A stretch of DNA of 64,000 nt from Acidiphilium iwatense (GCF_021556475.1 NZ_JAKGBZ010000011.1:1-64000), one strand, 5' to 3'; positions 1 to 8,573 are shown, numbered from the stretch's first letter. The notes: generated by a model not told the origin, from the sequence alone. Translations and numbers: made by a program.

Positions 1-92
1 GAAGCATGATCCTTGCCATGCTCCAGCACCATCCGCACCGCGCGTTCGCGGACCTCAGGTGAATATCTGTTCGATGTCTTCCGCTTTTCCAT
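1..92 (-). CDS. IS3-family transposase OrfA, N-terminal fragment (runs off the left edge)
   Basis: The first 30 codons of a helix-turn-helix transposase subunit read leftwards out of the window. The opening MEKRKTSNRYSPEVRERAVR, followed by a VLEHGKDHAS stretch, is the typical start of IS3-family OrfA proteins, which bind the element ends and are normally joined to OrfB by programmed frameshifting. A GGAG ribosome-binding sequence sits just before the ATG at 92. Whether the rest is intact cannot be seen. It lies 51 bases inside the inferred IS end. Confidence 0.85.
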   Translation of the reverse strand, partial: MEKRKTSNRYSPEVRERAVRMVLEHGKDHA

Positions 93-143
93 TGCTCCAT
101 CCTACTCAAGAGTTGGAGCCTCCGGGATTCCCGGCGCGGTTCA
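1..143 (-). mobile_element. Left end of an IS3-family insertion sequence
   Basis: Upstream of orfA the minus strand begins TGAACCGCGCCGGGAATCCC, the type of terminal sequence (TGAACCGC followed by a CCGGGA-containing GC-rich stretch) known from IS3-family elements. This places the element end at about 143. The opposite end is outside the window, so the target duplication cannot be checked. Confidence 0.65.
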
Positions 144-675
144 TAACGCCCCATCGATCAGCCTTTCGGAATGCTGATCTGCTATGAATCAGGAAAACGG
201 TCGCGCCGGAATCCCCCCGGTCAAATGACGACACACCCTAGCTGATCAGGTCTGCCGGCGGTTGATGAGCACGCCAGGGGGTCGGCGCCCTCGTCGCGAT
301 CACCTACCGCTCCGCGGTTGACGAACCCGGTCGGTTCGCTAAATCGCGGACGGTCGGCGCGTATTTTGGGTTGACGTCGCCCGCGGGTCCGCTTCTCTAT
401 TCGGCTGGTTGAGGTCAAGCGCTTTCAGGCATCCACCGTTCCGATGTTTGACGTCGCCCGCGGGTCCGCTCTTCTCTTCGGGATCAGCCATTTGGCTCTC
501 CCAGCATGGGATCAGTAGAATGGGGCGGAACAATCTGACTCGCGTCCTGATCACGCGTTGCGCGACCGGTACAAGAGCCACGGCGAACTCACCCCATCCG
601 TCGTCCCGCGAGGGACATCTTCCACCAGGCGGTGGAACTCGATATTTCCGTGCCGTATGACAGTCGGAGAAGTGA
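144..675. other. Non-coding remnant region between two insertion sequences
   Basis: I see no convincing gene in these 532 bases; the open frames here are short and unlike any family I know. The stretch next to the IS110 gene (about 470-675) holds two perfect small hairpins: GTCCC/GGGAC at 603-607 and 612-616, and TTCCACC/GGTGGAA at 620-626 and 631-637. In IS1111-type IS110 elements the structured non-coding (bridge RNA) segment lies downstream of the transposase, which is where this is. The part nearer 144-300 may be remains of another mobile element; that is a guess. Confidence 0.5.
371..470. repeat. 23-bp perfect direct repeat, two copies
   Basis: The same 23 bases, beginning TTGACGTCGCCCGCGGG and ending TCCGCT, occur at 371-393 and 448-470, with 54 bases between them. 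The repeat includes the palindrome CCCGCGGG. Being downstream of the IS110 gene, it could mark duplicated target or end sequence of that element. Confidence 0.8.
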
Positions 676-1733
676 TTAAGCCGCCGAGGCGGCAACTGTC
701 TCCTTTGTCCAGCGGAACTCCGTGCCATCGATCCACATGCGATGCATGATCACGGCCAGCCGGCGAGCGAGCGCGACGATGGCCTTTTGTTGACTCCGCC
801 GTTTGGCGATGTTCATCGCCCAGGCTTTCAGCCACGACCATCTCTGTGCACGCGTCAGCATGACCTGGGCGGCTTCGTAGAGCAGGTGGCGCATCATGTC
901 GTCCCCGCACAACGAGATCCGACCGACCCGGTGGTTCTCACCCGATTGATTGAGAACCACCGGGTCAGCCCCAAGGCTGGGCCGACAGCCTTTGAGTTCG
1001 TGAAGCGCGCCGGAATGTCGATCGTGCTCCTGAAGGCCAACGATACGACCGGGCCGACGCCAGGAATCGTCATCAGCCGTCGGCACACAGCGTCATCGCG
1101 AACGATCAACAGCAATTTGCGGTGCAGCGTCATGAACGCATGGCGCAGTTGTTCTCGGGATGCCAGGAGTGGCGCCATGATCTCGACGAGCTCGGGCATG
1201 CCGTCAACGAGCTCTCGGATCCGGTCGTCGAATTTGACCACGCCGACGGCGCCAACCTTGAGCCCGAAGTTGCGCAGCAAGCCGCGGATGTCGTTCTCGA
1301 TGGCGATGGCTTTCTCCTGCAGCAGCTTGCGCGCCGTCAGCAGGGCGCGATGCTTCTGGCTCGTCAGCGTTTTTACATGCACGGGCCGGAACAAATTGAC
1401 ACGCATCATCTGTGCGATGCCACGAGCATCATTGCGATCGCTCTTGTTGACCTGCGCCTTGAGGAACGCCTTCGTATGACGGGTCTCGATGCAGATCACT
1501 GGCAATCCAGCCTCTGCCATCCCGCTGAACAGCCATTGTGACAATGGTCCAGCCTCAAGACCGACACGGGTAAGGGGCAAGCCAGGATCGTTGAGCAACC
1601 GCGCCAGGTCCTCAGGATGGCTCCCGACCTTCGCCTCGCGGCAGATCTTGCCCATTTCGTCGATGATGCACACCGACGTCTCTTTCACCGAGACGTCCAG
1701 ACCGGCATAATACTTCATGCTGCGCTTCTCCAT
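676..1733 (-). pseudogene. IS110-family transposase, frameshifted
   Basis: This is a DEDD-type transposase of the IS110 family. The N-terminal RuvC-like part is intact, with acidic residues at about D13, E60, D99 and D102 in the YYAGLDVS, VGLEAG and NKSDRNDA motifs. The C-terminal Transposase_20 part has IPGVGP near residue 222. The first frame leaves the family consensus after KAVGPALGLT (about residue 257) and stops at 894. The expected continuation (QSGE, then GRISLCGDDMMRHLLYEAA and ALARRLAVIMHRMW) is in the next frame and ends at 676. The break lies inside an inverted repeat at 926-965, so the gene is probably dead. The ATG at 1733 starts MEKRSMKYY; a second ATG five codons on is also possible. 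Confidence 0.9.
926..965. repeat. 15-bp perfect inverted repeat at the transposase frameshift
   Basis: ACCCGGTGGTTCTCA (926-940) is perfectly repeated in inverted orientation at 951-965, separated by 10 bases. It spans the point where the IS110 transposase changes frame. In intact relatives this coding region is not expected to be palindromic, so the arm was probably copied from its partner (see findings). Confidence 0.85.
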
Positions 1734-1838
1734 CTGATGCTTGTGGCCGTTTCAACCCGGACCACGTTTACCATCAGCCTGAAGCGCAGCACCTCACCCA
1801 AAAATCGAGGCTACGACGACCGGCCGAATACCCCATCT

Positions 1839-1900
1839 GATTCTGAAATTCCTAAAATCGCCGCCACAACCGAGTAGGAATTTCAGAATCGCCACGCTAG
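1839..1900 (+). repeat. Dispersed palindromic element, copy 1
   Basis: Perfect 16-bp arms GATTCTGAAATTCCTA (1839-1854) and TAGGAATTTCAGAATC (1875-1890) flank a 20-base centre, followed by GCCACGCTAG. The right half, including the centre, closely matches the reverse complement of the element at 32142-32213, and the arms match that at 39244-39295. The outer left part (expected CTAGTGTGG) is not preserved here. It lies between the IS110 remnant and the MFS gene. Confidence 0.85.
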
Positions 1901-1956
1901 TCTCGCCCCGGCCGTCTTTCATCAGGCGGCGATAAAAATAATCGGGAGGGTTCAAC

Positions 1957-3381
1957 GTGAACGATGACAAGGAGGCGGGCCGGCTGCTCGCGCGGCTCGA
2001 CCGGATTCCGGTCTGGGCGCTGCCGAGCCTGTTCGCGGGCATAATCGGCATTGGCTTTCTGTTCACCTTTTACGATATTTTCGACATCAACGTCTCGTTC
2101 ATCGAAACCTGCACGCAGCTTGTGCCGGGCTGCACGCCACCGAACTCGGCGCAGTACATCGGGCTGCCGGTGCTGCTGAACCTTGCCGGCTACGTGGCGG
2201 GAACCCTGATCCTGAGCCCGCTATCCGACCGGGCGGGGCGGCGCGACCTGCTACTGGTGACGATGGTGCTCACCGGGATCGGCTCGGCGCTGACCGCCGT
2301 GGTCAGCAGCTATACCTGGTTCGTGGTGGCGCGGGCGATCACCGGCATCGGCATCGGCGCCGATCTGGCGATCGTCAACACCTATATCGGCGAGATGGCA
2401 CCGCGCGGCGGAAGGGCGCGCTATACCGCGATGATCTTCATATTTTCTGCTTTGGGTGCCGTGCTGGGCATCTGGCTCGGTCTCTGGCTCACCACGCCGC
2501 CGACGCCATTGCCGCTCGGCCTGCCCTTCGCGCTGGCCGGCAAGGGGTTCGGCTATGGCTGGCGCGTGATGTATCTGATCGGCGCGGCGCTCGCCCTGGT
2601 CGGCGTGTTGCTGCGGTTCCAGTTGCCGGAATCGCCGCGCTGGCTGGTGACGCGTGGCCGGCTGGATGAAGCGGCGAGCGTGATCGCGGATATGGAAGCG
2701 CGGGCCCATGTCATCTCACCGCTGCCGCCGGTGCCCGAACAGATCCCGCCGGCGCCGCCGGACACGCAGGCCCTGCCCTATTCGGCGATTTTCCGCAATG
2801 CGACCTATCGCAACCGCACCTTCCTGCTCGTCGCCATGTGGTTCTGCGCCTATATCACCGTCTATGCATTCGCGGCGGGGTTCACCACGCTGCTCGCGGC
2901 ACTGCACTATCCGCCGCCGGAAGCCGGGCTGATCACCGCGATGGGCACCTTCGGCTTCGTGCTCTGCGCGGTCGTCGCCTATGCCTATGGCGAGCAGATG
3001 GAGCGCAAGACCTGGATGCCGATTGCCGCAGCGATCACCCTGGCCGGCGGCGTTCTGGTGGCACTCGGCGGCTCGGTGTTCTGGCTCGGCGTGCTGGGTT
3101 CGATGATCGTGTTTTTCGGCTTCAATGTCTGGGTGCCGATCGCCTATGCGTGGTCGGTCGAGAATTACCCGACGCGGGCGCGGACCACCGGCTTCGCGCT
3201 GGTCGATGGGATCGGCCATCTCGGCGGCGGGGTCGGCCTGATCGCGATCGCCCCGCTGATCCCGCATCTGGGCGTGCTGGCGGCGATGCTGATCATCATC
3301 GGGTTCCTGGTTCTTGCCGCGATCATCGCGCAGTTCGGCATCAGGACCCGCGATCTGACCCTGGAGGATATTTCGCCCTGA
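1957..3381 (+). CDS. MFS transporter, sugar-porter/SV2-like
   Basis: A 474-residue inner-membrane transporter of the major facilitator superfamily. Twelve hydrophobic segments can be followed. The cytoplasmic loop 2-3 motif is visible as LSDRAGRRD near residue 90, and PESPRWL after helix 6 is typical of the sugar/metabolite porter branch. A polar insertion at about residues 245-265 separates the two halves. The substrate cannot be read from sequence. The GTG start is supported by GGGAGG about 8 bases upstream. It stands alone, just downstream of a palindromic repeat, with the kdp locus following in the same direction after about 175 bases. Confidence 0.85.
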   Translation: MNDDKEAGRLLARLDRIPVWALPSLFAGIIGIGFLFTFYDIFDINVSFIETCTQLVPGCTPPNSAQYIGLPVLLNLAGYVAGTLILSPLSDRAGRRDLLLVTMVLTGIGSALTAVVSSYTWFVVARAITGIGIGADLAIVNTYIGEMAPRGGRARYTAMIFIFSALGAVLGIWLGLWLTTPPTPLPLGLPFALAGKGFGYGWRVMYLIGAALALVGVLLRFQLPESPRWLVTRGRLDEAASVIADMEARAHVISPLPPVPEQIPPAPPDTQALPYSAIFRNATYRNRTFLLVAMWFCAYITVYAFAAGFTTLLAALHYPPPEAGLITAMGTFGFVLCAVVAYAYGEQMERKTWMPIAAAITLAGGVLVALGGSVFWLGVLGSMIVFFGFNVWVPIAYAWSVENYPTRARTTGFALVDGIGHLGGGVGLIAIAPLIPHLGVLAAMLIIIGFLVLAAIIAQFGIRTRDLTLEDISP

Positions 3382-3392
3382 CTGCGGCGTGA

Positions 3393-3398
3393 TATAAT
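3393..3398 (+). promoter_or_regulatory. Candidate -10 box upstream of the kdp locus
   Basis: A perfect TATAAT lies 12 bases after the MFS stop codon and about 155 bases before the first small kdp-locus ORF. No good -35 hexamer lies at the standard spacing, which would fit an activator-dependent promoter such as one driven by phosphorylated KdpE; that is inference. Confidence 0.35.
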
Positions 3399-3451
3399 TT
3401 TTATGCCGGTTTTATGCACGGCACGGAAAATCGCCATCTCGATTTTATGAG

Positions 3452-3513
3452 CGATCCGCGATGATGCGGGCTCGTTGACGCTTTCGCTCCGCTTCGGCCC
3501 TTTGGGCGGATCG
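3452..3513 (+). promoter_or_regulatory. Possible structured 5' leader of the kdp operon
   Basis: CGATCCGC (3452-3459) pairs perfectly with GCGGATCG (3506-3513) and encloses a second GGGC/GCCC pairing (3468-3471 with 3497-3500) and a pyrimidine-rich loop. It lies in the untranslated leader between the candidate -10 and the first ORF. I do not recognise a known riboswitch class. Confidence 0.35.
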
Positions 3514-3555
3514 GGTGAGCGCGCCATTCTGTCTGACACACATCGGAGGCCAATC

Positions 3556-3639
3556 GTGCCCGATATCGTCTCGCTGCTGATCGCCGCCGCGATCTTCACC
3601 CTGTTCTTCGTCTACGTTCCCGTCTGCGCAAAGGTCTGA
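3556..3639 (+). CDS. 27-residue hydrophobic microprotein upstream of kdpF
   Basis: The GTG start is preceded by CGGAGG with good spacing. The peptide MPDIVSLLIAAAIFTLFFVY plus a short VPVCAKV tail is a single membrane helix with a short charged end. It stops 4 bases before the kdpF ATG. I recall small single-helix ORFs of this kind in front of kdpF in other alphaproteobacteria, but have no named family for this one. A role as an accessory subunit of the Kdp complex, or as a leader peptide, is inference. Confidence 0.6.
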   Translation: MPDIVSLLIAAAIFTLFFVYVPVCAKV

Positions 3640-3643
3640 CCCG

Positions 3644-3730
3644 ATGATCGATCTGGCATTGGGCGGCGCCGTTGCCCTGGGGCTGCTCGTCTATCTGGTC
3701 TGGGCGCTCGTGAGACCGGAGGATTTTTGA
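3644..3730 (+). CDS. kdpF: Potassium-transporting ATPase subunit KdpF
   Basis: A 28-residue single-helix peptide, MIDLALGGAVALGLLVYLVW followed by ALVRPEDF. Size, position just before kdpA and the conserved LVRPE(D/R)F-type end identify KdpF, the small lipid-like subunit that stabilises KdpFABC in the inner membrane. Its TGA lies 2 bases before the kdpA ATG, and the kdpA ribosome-binding site (GGAGG at 3718-3722) is inside its coding sequence, so the two are probably translationally coupled. Confidence 0.9.
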   Translation: MIDLALGGAVALGLLVYLVWALVRPEDF

Positions 3731-3732
3731 AC

Positions 3733-5430
3733 ATGACATTTCATGGGTTCGGCTACATCGCGCTCGTCCTCGTCCTGGTTCTGGGCGCGGCGTTCCCGCT
3801 CGGCGCCTATATGGCGCGGCTGTTCCGGGGCGAGGTGCATTGGCTGGCGCCGATCGAGCGCGGCATCTATCGGCTTTGCGGCATCGATCCGGCGCGGCAG
3901 ATGGGCTGGGGCGCCTATGCGATCGCTCTGCTGATGTTCAGCGTTGCGCATTTCCTGCTGCTCTACGCGATCCTGCGGCTGCAATATTATCTGCCGTTCA
4001 ATCCGCAGCACATCGCCGGCATGGCGCCGATGCTCGCCTTCAACACGGCGGCGAGTTTCACGACGAACACCAACTGGCAGGCCTATTCGCCGGAAAGTCA
4101 GATTTCCAACGGCGCGCAGATGTTCGGGCTCGCGGTTCATATGTTCCTCTCGGCCGCCGCCGGCATCGCGGTCGCCGCCGCGCTGATGCGCGCCTTCACC
4201 AGCGGCGGGCTGAAGACGCTGGGCAATGTCTATGCCGATATCACTCGGATCACGCTTTATCTGCTGCTGCCGATCGCGCTGATCGCCGCGGTTCTGCTGC
4301 TCGTCTCCGGCGTGCCAATGACCTTCGCGCCGTTCGCGCAGGTTCATACGCTGGCGGGCGGGGTGCAAACCATCGCGCGCGGACCGGTGGCGCTGCAGGA
4401 GGTCATTAAAAATCTCGGCACCAATGGCGGCGGATTTTTCAACGCGAATGCCGCGCATCCGTTCGAGAATCCGACGGGGCTCACCAATCTGCTGGAAATC
4501 TGGCTGCTGCTCGTGATCGGTTTCGCCTTGCCGATCGCGTTCGGCCACATGATCGGCCGCAAGCGCGAGGGGGTGGCCCTGTTCGCCGCGATGGCGATCA
4601 TTCTCGGTTTCGCCATGGTCGGCACCTACGCGGCGGAGGCGGCAAACAACCCGATCCTGGTTCATGCCGGTATCGCCGCCCATCCGGGCAACATGGTGGG
4701 CAAGGAGATGCGGTTCGGCATCGCGCAGTCCACGACCTTCAACACCGCCGCGACCGGTACCTCGACCGGAGCCGTCAACTCCTTCACCGACAGCTATATG
4801 CCGCTCGGCGGGCTGGTCCCGATGTTTTTAATGCAGCTCGACGAAGTGGCACCCGGCGGCGTCGGTTCGGGTCTCTACGGCATGGTGCTGTTCGCGCTGC
4901 TCGCCGTGTTCGTCGCCGGGCTGATGGTGGGACGAACGCCGGAATATCTCGGCAAGAAGGTGCAGGCCAAGGAGATCAAGCTCGCGATGCTCGCGGTGCT
5001 GGTCCAGACCCTGTTCATTCTCGCGGGAGCGGGTTTCTCGCTGCTGACAAAGTCCGGCCTTGGCTCGCTCGCCAATGCCGGCCCGCACGGGCTGAGCGAG
5101 ATGCTGTATGGCTGGACGTCGGCGACCGAGAATAACGGCAGCGCCTTCGCCGGGCTTTCGGCTAACACGCCGTTGCTGGATTACGGGCTTGGCGCCGCGA
5201 TGCTGTTCGGCCGGTTCGCCGTGCTGATCCCGGTTCTGGCGATCGGCGGATCGCTCGCCGCCAAGCCGAAACTGCCGCATTCCGCCGGCACCTTCCCGAC
5301 CGACGGGTCGCTGTTCGTCGGCCTGCTGATCGGCGTGATCATCATTCTGGGCGGGTTGCAGTTCATGCCGGCCGACACGCTGGGGCCGCTCGCCGAACAT
5401 TATCTGCTGCTCGCCGGCAAGACCTTCTGA
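3733..5430 (+). CDS. kdpA: Potassium-transporting ATPase potassium-binding subunit KdpA
   Basis: 565 residues, the channel-like subunit that binds K+ and passes it through the inner membrane. The selectivity-filter sequence [10 protein letters not shown] is at about 230-239, with the glycine run in the same place as in the E. coli protein, and further filter-like repeats follow ([27 protein letters not shown]). About ten membrane helices fit the family. I chose the ATG at 3733 rather than an in-frame TTG at 3727 because it is 10 bases from GGAGG. kdpB follows after 11 bases. Confidence 0.97.
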   Translation: MTFHGFGYIALVLVLVLGAAFPLGAYMARLFRGEVHWLAPIERGIYRLCGIDPARQMGWGAYAIALLMFSVAHFLLLYAILRLQYYLPFNPQHIAGMAPMLAFNTAASFTTNTNWQAYSPESQISNGAQMFGLAVHMFLSAAAGIAVAAALMRAFTSGGLKTLGNVYADITRITLYLLLPIALIAAVLLLVSGVPMTFAPFAQVHTLAGGVQTIARGPVALQEVIKNLGTNGGGFFNANAAHPFENPTGLTNLLEIWLLLVIGFALPIAFGHMIGRKREGVALFAAMAIILGFAMVGTYAAEAANNPILVHAGIAAHPGNMVGKEMRFGIAQSTTFNTAATGTSTGAVNSFTDSYMPLGGLVPMFLMQLDEVAPGGVGSGLYGMVLFALLAVFVAGLMVGRTPEYLGKKVQAKEIKLAMLAVLVQTLFILAGAGFSLLTKSGLGSLANAGPHGLSEMLYGWTSATENNGSAFAGLSANTPLLDYGLGAAMLFGRFAVLIPVLAIGGSLAAKPKLPHSAGTFPTDGSLFVGLLIGVIIILGGLQFMPADTLGPLAEHYLLLAGKTF

Positions 5431-5441
5431 GGAATCCGATC

Positions 5442-7478
5442 ATGTCCAATCAAGCCGATACGATCGGCCTGTTCGATCGCACCATCCTTGCCCGCGCGGC
5501 TGGCGATTCGGTGCTCAAGCTCAACCCGCGCACGCTGATGCGCAACCCGGTGATCTTCACCACCGAGATCATCGCCGCTCTAGTCACCGTAGTCGGCATC
5601 CGCGAATTGGTGACCGGCCAGCCCGCCGCCTTCTCGATCGTGATCGCGGTGTGGCTGTGGATCACCGTGCTGTTCGCGACCTTCGCCGAAGCCGTGGCCG
5701 AAGGGCGCGGCCGGGTGCGCGCCGACGCGCTGCGCCGGGCGCGTTCCGATACCATGGCGAAGCTCATCCTTGATCCGCGCGACCGGATGATATTCAAGCC
5801 GACGCCAGCACCTGAGCTGCACAAGGACGATCTGGTGCTGGTCGAGACGGGCGATCTCATCCCGTCCGACGGCGAGATCATCGAGGGTATCGCAAGCGTG
5901 AACGAAAGCGCGATCACCGGCGAATCCGCCCCGGTCATCCGCGAGGCGGGCGGCGATCGTTCGGCGGTGACCGGCGGAACCCAGGTGGTGTCCGATTGGC
6001 TGGTGGTGCGCATCACCGCCGAGCCGGGCTCGACCTTTCTCGACCGGATGATCGCGCTGGTCGAAGGGGCCGAGCGGCGCAAGACACCGAACGAGATCGC
6101 GCTCGACATCTTGTTGGCTGGTCTGACCATCGTGTTCGTCATCGCCGTGGCGACTCTACCGGGTTTTGCTTCGTATTCGCGGACACATCTGTCGATCGCG
6201 GTGCTCGCCGCCCTGTTCGTCTGCCTGATCCCCACCACGATCGGCGGGCTGCTCTCGGCCATCGGCATTGCGGGGATGGACCGGTTGATCCGCTTCAATG
6301 TCGTGGCGACCTCGGGCCGCGCGGTGGAGGCGGCCGGCGATGTCGATGCGCTGCTGCTCGACAAGACCGGCACGATCACCTTCGGCAACCGCATGGCTTC
6401 GGCGATCTATCCGGTTCCAGGCGTGGACGAGCGCGTTCTGGCCGAGGCAGTATGCTACGCCTCGCTCGGCGACGAGACGCCGGAAGGCCGCTCGATCGTC
6501 ACGTTTATCCGAGAGCGGTTTCAGATTGCCGAACGCCTTCCCACCAACGCGACCCTGGTGCCGTTCAGCGCCAATACGAGAGTGTCGGGAATCGATAGCG
6601 GCGGTAAATCCTGGCGCAAGGGCGCGGTCGATTCCGTGCTGAGCCTGACGGGCAGCGCAACGCCGGCGGTCTTCACCGAGGCGGTGTCGCGCATCGCCCG
6701 CGCAGGATCGACGCCGCTTGCCGTTGCCGTGGACGGCAAACTGCTCGGCGCGATCGAATTGAAAGACATCGTCAAGCCGGACATCAAGGAGCGTTTCGCC
6801 GATCTGCGCCGGATGGGCATTCGCACCATCATGGTCACCGGCGACAACCGCGTCACCGCTGCTGCGATCGCCGCCGAGGCGGGAGTGGACGACGTGATCG
6901 CGGAAGCCACGCCGCAGGACAAGCTGGGCTACATCCGCAAAGCGCAGGAGGAGGGCCGACTGGTCGCGATGTGCGGCGACGGCACCAACGACGCGCCCGC
7001 ACTGGCGCAGGCCGATGTCGGGGTGGCAATGCAGACCGGCACCCAGGCCGCGCGCGAGGCAGGCAACATGGTCGACCTCGACAGCGACCCCACCAAGCTG
7101 ATCGAAATCGTCGAGATCGGTAAGCAGTTGCTGATTACCCGCGGTGCGTTGACCACGTTTTCGATCGCCAACGACATCTCGAAATATTTCGCGATCCTGC
7201 CGGCGATTTTCGTGGCGACCTACCCGCAATTGCAAGCGCTCAACGTCATGGGACTGAGTTCCCCGGAGAGTGCGATTCTCTCGGCGGTGATCTTCAACGC
7301 CCTGATCATCGTGGCGCTGGTGCCGCTGGCGTTGCGCGGGGTGAAATTCCGCGCGATCGGCGCCGCCGCGCTGCTGCGCCGCAACCTGCTGATCTACGGC
7401 CTCGGCGGGATTATCGCCCCGTTCATCGGCATCAAGGCGATCGACATGATCCTCACCGCTTTCCACATCTTCTCCTGA
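5442..7478 (+). CDS. kdpB: Potassium-transporting P-type ATPase catalytic subunit KdpB
   Basis: 678 residues, the P-type ATPase that powers K+ uptake. The phosphorylation motif DKTGT starts at D307, TGES of the actuator domain is at 159-162 (the serine whose phosphorylation inhibits the E. coli enzyme is conserved), and the hinge GDGTNDAP is at about 512-519. All catalytic motifs and the seven-helix layout look intact. It lies 11 bases after kdpA and 12 bases before kdpC in one operon. Confidence 0.97.
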   Translation: MSNQADTIGLFDRTILARAAGDSVLKLNPRTLMRNPVIFTTEIIAALVTVVGIRELVTGQPAAFSIVIAVWLWITVLFATFAEAVAEGRGRVRADALRRARSDTMAKLILDPRDRMIFKPTPAPELHKDDLVLVETGDLIPSDGEIIEGIASVNESAITGESAPVIREAGGDRSAVTGGTQVVSDWLVVRITAEPGSTFLDRMIALVEGAERRKTPNEIALDILLAGLTIVFVIAVATLPGFASYSRTHLSIAVLAALFVCLIPTTIGGLLSAIGIAGMDRLIRFNVVATSGRAVEAAGDVDALLLDKTGTITFGNRMASAIYPVPGVDERVLAEAVCYASLGDETPEGRSIVTFIRERFQIAERLPTNATLVPFSANTRVSGIDSGGKSWRKGAVDSVLSLTGSATPAVFTEAVSRIARAGSTPLAVAVDGKLLGAIELKDIVKPDIKERFADLRRMGIRTIMVTGDNRVTAAAIAAEAGVDDVIAEATPQDKLGYIRKAQEEGRLVAMCGDGTNDAPALAQADVGVAMQTGTQAAREAGNMVDLDSDPTKLIEIVEIGKQLLITRGALTTFSIANDISKYFAILPAIFVATYPQLQALNVMGLSSPESAILSAVIFNALIIVALVPLALRGVKFRAIGAAALLRRNLLIYGLGGIIAPFIGIKAIDMILTAFHIFS

Positions 7479-7490
7479 TCGGACATTGTC

Positions 7491-8108
7491 ATGATTCGCG
7501 AACTTCGCCCGGCTTTGTCGCTGGTTCTGCTGTTCACCTTGATCCTTGGCGTGGCCGCGCCGGTCGCGTTCACCGGCTTCGCCCAACTCGTCTTTCCATA
7601 CCAGGCGAATGGCAGCCTGATCCGGGTGAAAAACCATGCCATCGGCTCGGCCCTGATCGGCCAGAATTTTCCGGGCAGGCAATGGTTTCAGCCGCGCCCC
7701 TCGGCGCTGACCGGAACCGACGCGAAGGGGCAGACCGTCGCCACGCCGTATGATGCCTCGGAATCGGGGGCGTCCAATCTCGGGCCGACCAGCAAGACGC
7801 TGATCGCCAATGTCACCGCCCGGATTGCCGCTTACCGCAAGGCCTATGGTCCCGGCCCGGTGCCGGACGATGCGGTTACGTCGTCGGGCTCCGGCCTCGA
7901 TCCGGATATCTCGCTCGCCAATGCGCTGCGCCAGGCGCCCACCGTCGCCGTGGCCCGGCATCTGCCGGCAGGCCGGATGACGGCGCTGGTAAAGCGGTTT
8001 GCCATGCATCGGCTGCTCGGCGTCATCGGTACCGATCGGGTTAATGTCCTGAAGCTGAACCTGGCCCTGTCTCGGATGCAAGCCGCGACCACGATGGTGC
8101 AAAAATAA
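7491..8108 (+). CDS. kdpC: Potassium-transporting ATPase subunit KdpC
   Basis: 205 residues with one N-terminal membrane helix (about 8-30) and a periplasmic domain, as expected for KdpC, which stabilises the KdpB nucleotide-binding state. Family landmarks include LIGQNF, WFQPRPSA, SGASNLGPTS and the C-terminal SGSGLDPDIS. In many operons kdpD follows directly; here a 530-base stretch with an AT-rich ORF intervenes. Confidence 0.95.
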   Translation: MIRELRPALSLVLLFTLILGVAAPVAFTGFAQLVFPYQANGSLIRVKNHAIGSALIGQNFPGRQWFQPRPSALTGTDAKGQTVATPYDASESGASNLGPTSKTLIANVTARIAAYRKAYGPGPVPDDAVTSSGSGLDPDISLANALRQAPTVAVARHLPAGRMTALVKRFAMHRLLGVIGTDRVNVLKLNLALSRMQAATTMVQK

Positions 8109-8126
8109 ATCATTTGATGACTCGCC

Positions 8127-8537
8127 ATGGACAACATAACCCTGAAATCCCATAGATACTGGAGCATCATATGGATAATGATCTTTATCCTGCTGATTTA
8201 TTATGAGAAAAATTACTCGAAATCCGTCATTGCAGAAAATATTCTTGAATCATCCATTGTTTCATGGATTGCGGTATCCTTTTCGACTCTTCTACGACTT
8301 GCCAAAAGCAATAATGCCATGAATGGAAAATTTATATTGATACTGGTCAGGAAAATATCCCGCCCATTTTCGATTTTGCTGTTCATTGAACTGATGTTGT
8401 TTTTTCTAATGAAAGAACGCAAGGAATTCATGATCGTATTCATATGTTCGGTGGCGGCGACAACGACCATCTATCTTGCGCTTGCCAGTCTCTGGGAATT
8501 TTCCATCTGGCTCAATCGGCCAAGAAACAGAAGGTGA
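8127..8537 (+). CDS. AT-rich putative membrane protein inserted between kdpC and kdpD
   Basis: 136 residues, family not recognised. There are three to four hydrophobic segments: about 12-27 (IIWIMIFILLIYY), 44-57, 78-94 (SILLFIELMLFFLM) and 101-122. The C-terminus is basic (RPRNRR). Base composition is strikingly AT-rich, with many AAT, ATA and TTT codons, unlike the kdp genes on both sides, which suggests recent acquisition. It starts 18 bases after kdpC without a strong ribosome-binding site and ends about 100 bases before kdpD. A link to potassium transport is only positional. Confidence 0.6.
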   Translation: MDNITLKSHRYWSIIWIMIFILLIYYEKNYSKSVIAENILESSIVSWIAVSFSTLLRLAKSNNAMNGKFILILVRKISRPFSILLFIELMLFFLMKERKEFMIVFICSVAATTTIYLALASLWEFSIWLNRPRNRR

Positions 8538-8573
8538 TATATCAGACTTGAAACATCGGCAGATTGGCTTCAT

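Noticed and set aside
3382-3555. c-di-AMP (ydaO-type) riboswitch before the kdp locus
   Set aside because: The leader is too short and lacks the conserved ydaO segments; only a simple nested stem is visible.
3727-3732. TTG start for kdpA
   Set aside because: Only 4 bases from the GGAGG; the ATG at 3733 has better spacing and matches the usual KdpA start.
3691-4683. 330-codon minus-strand frame opposite kdpA
   Set aside because: Antisense to an intact kdpA; no recognisable domain or start signal.
6156-8153. 665-codon open frame on the minus strand opposite kdpB/kdpC
   Set aside because: It is antisense to clear kdp coding sequence, rich in Arg, Gly, His and Asp with no family motif, and has the composition expected for a shadow frame in GC-rich DNA.
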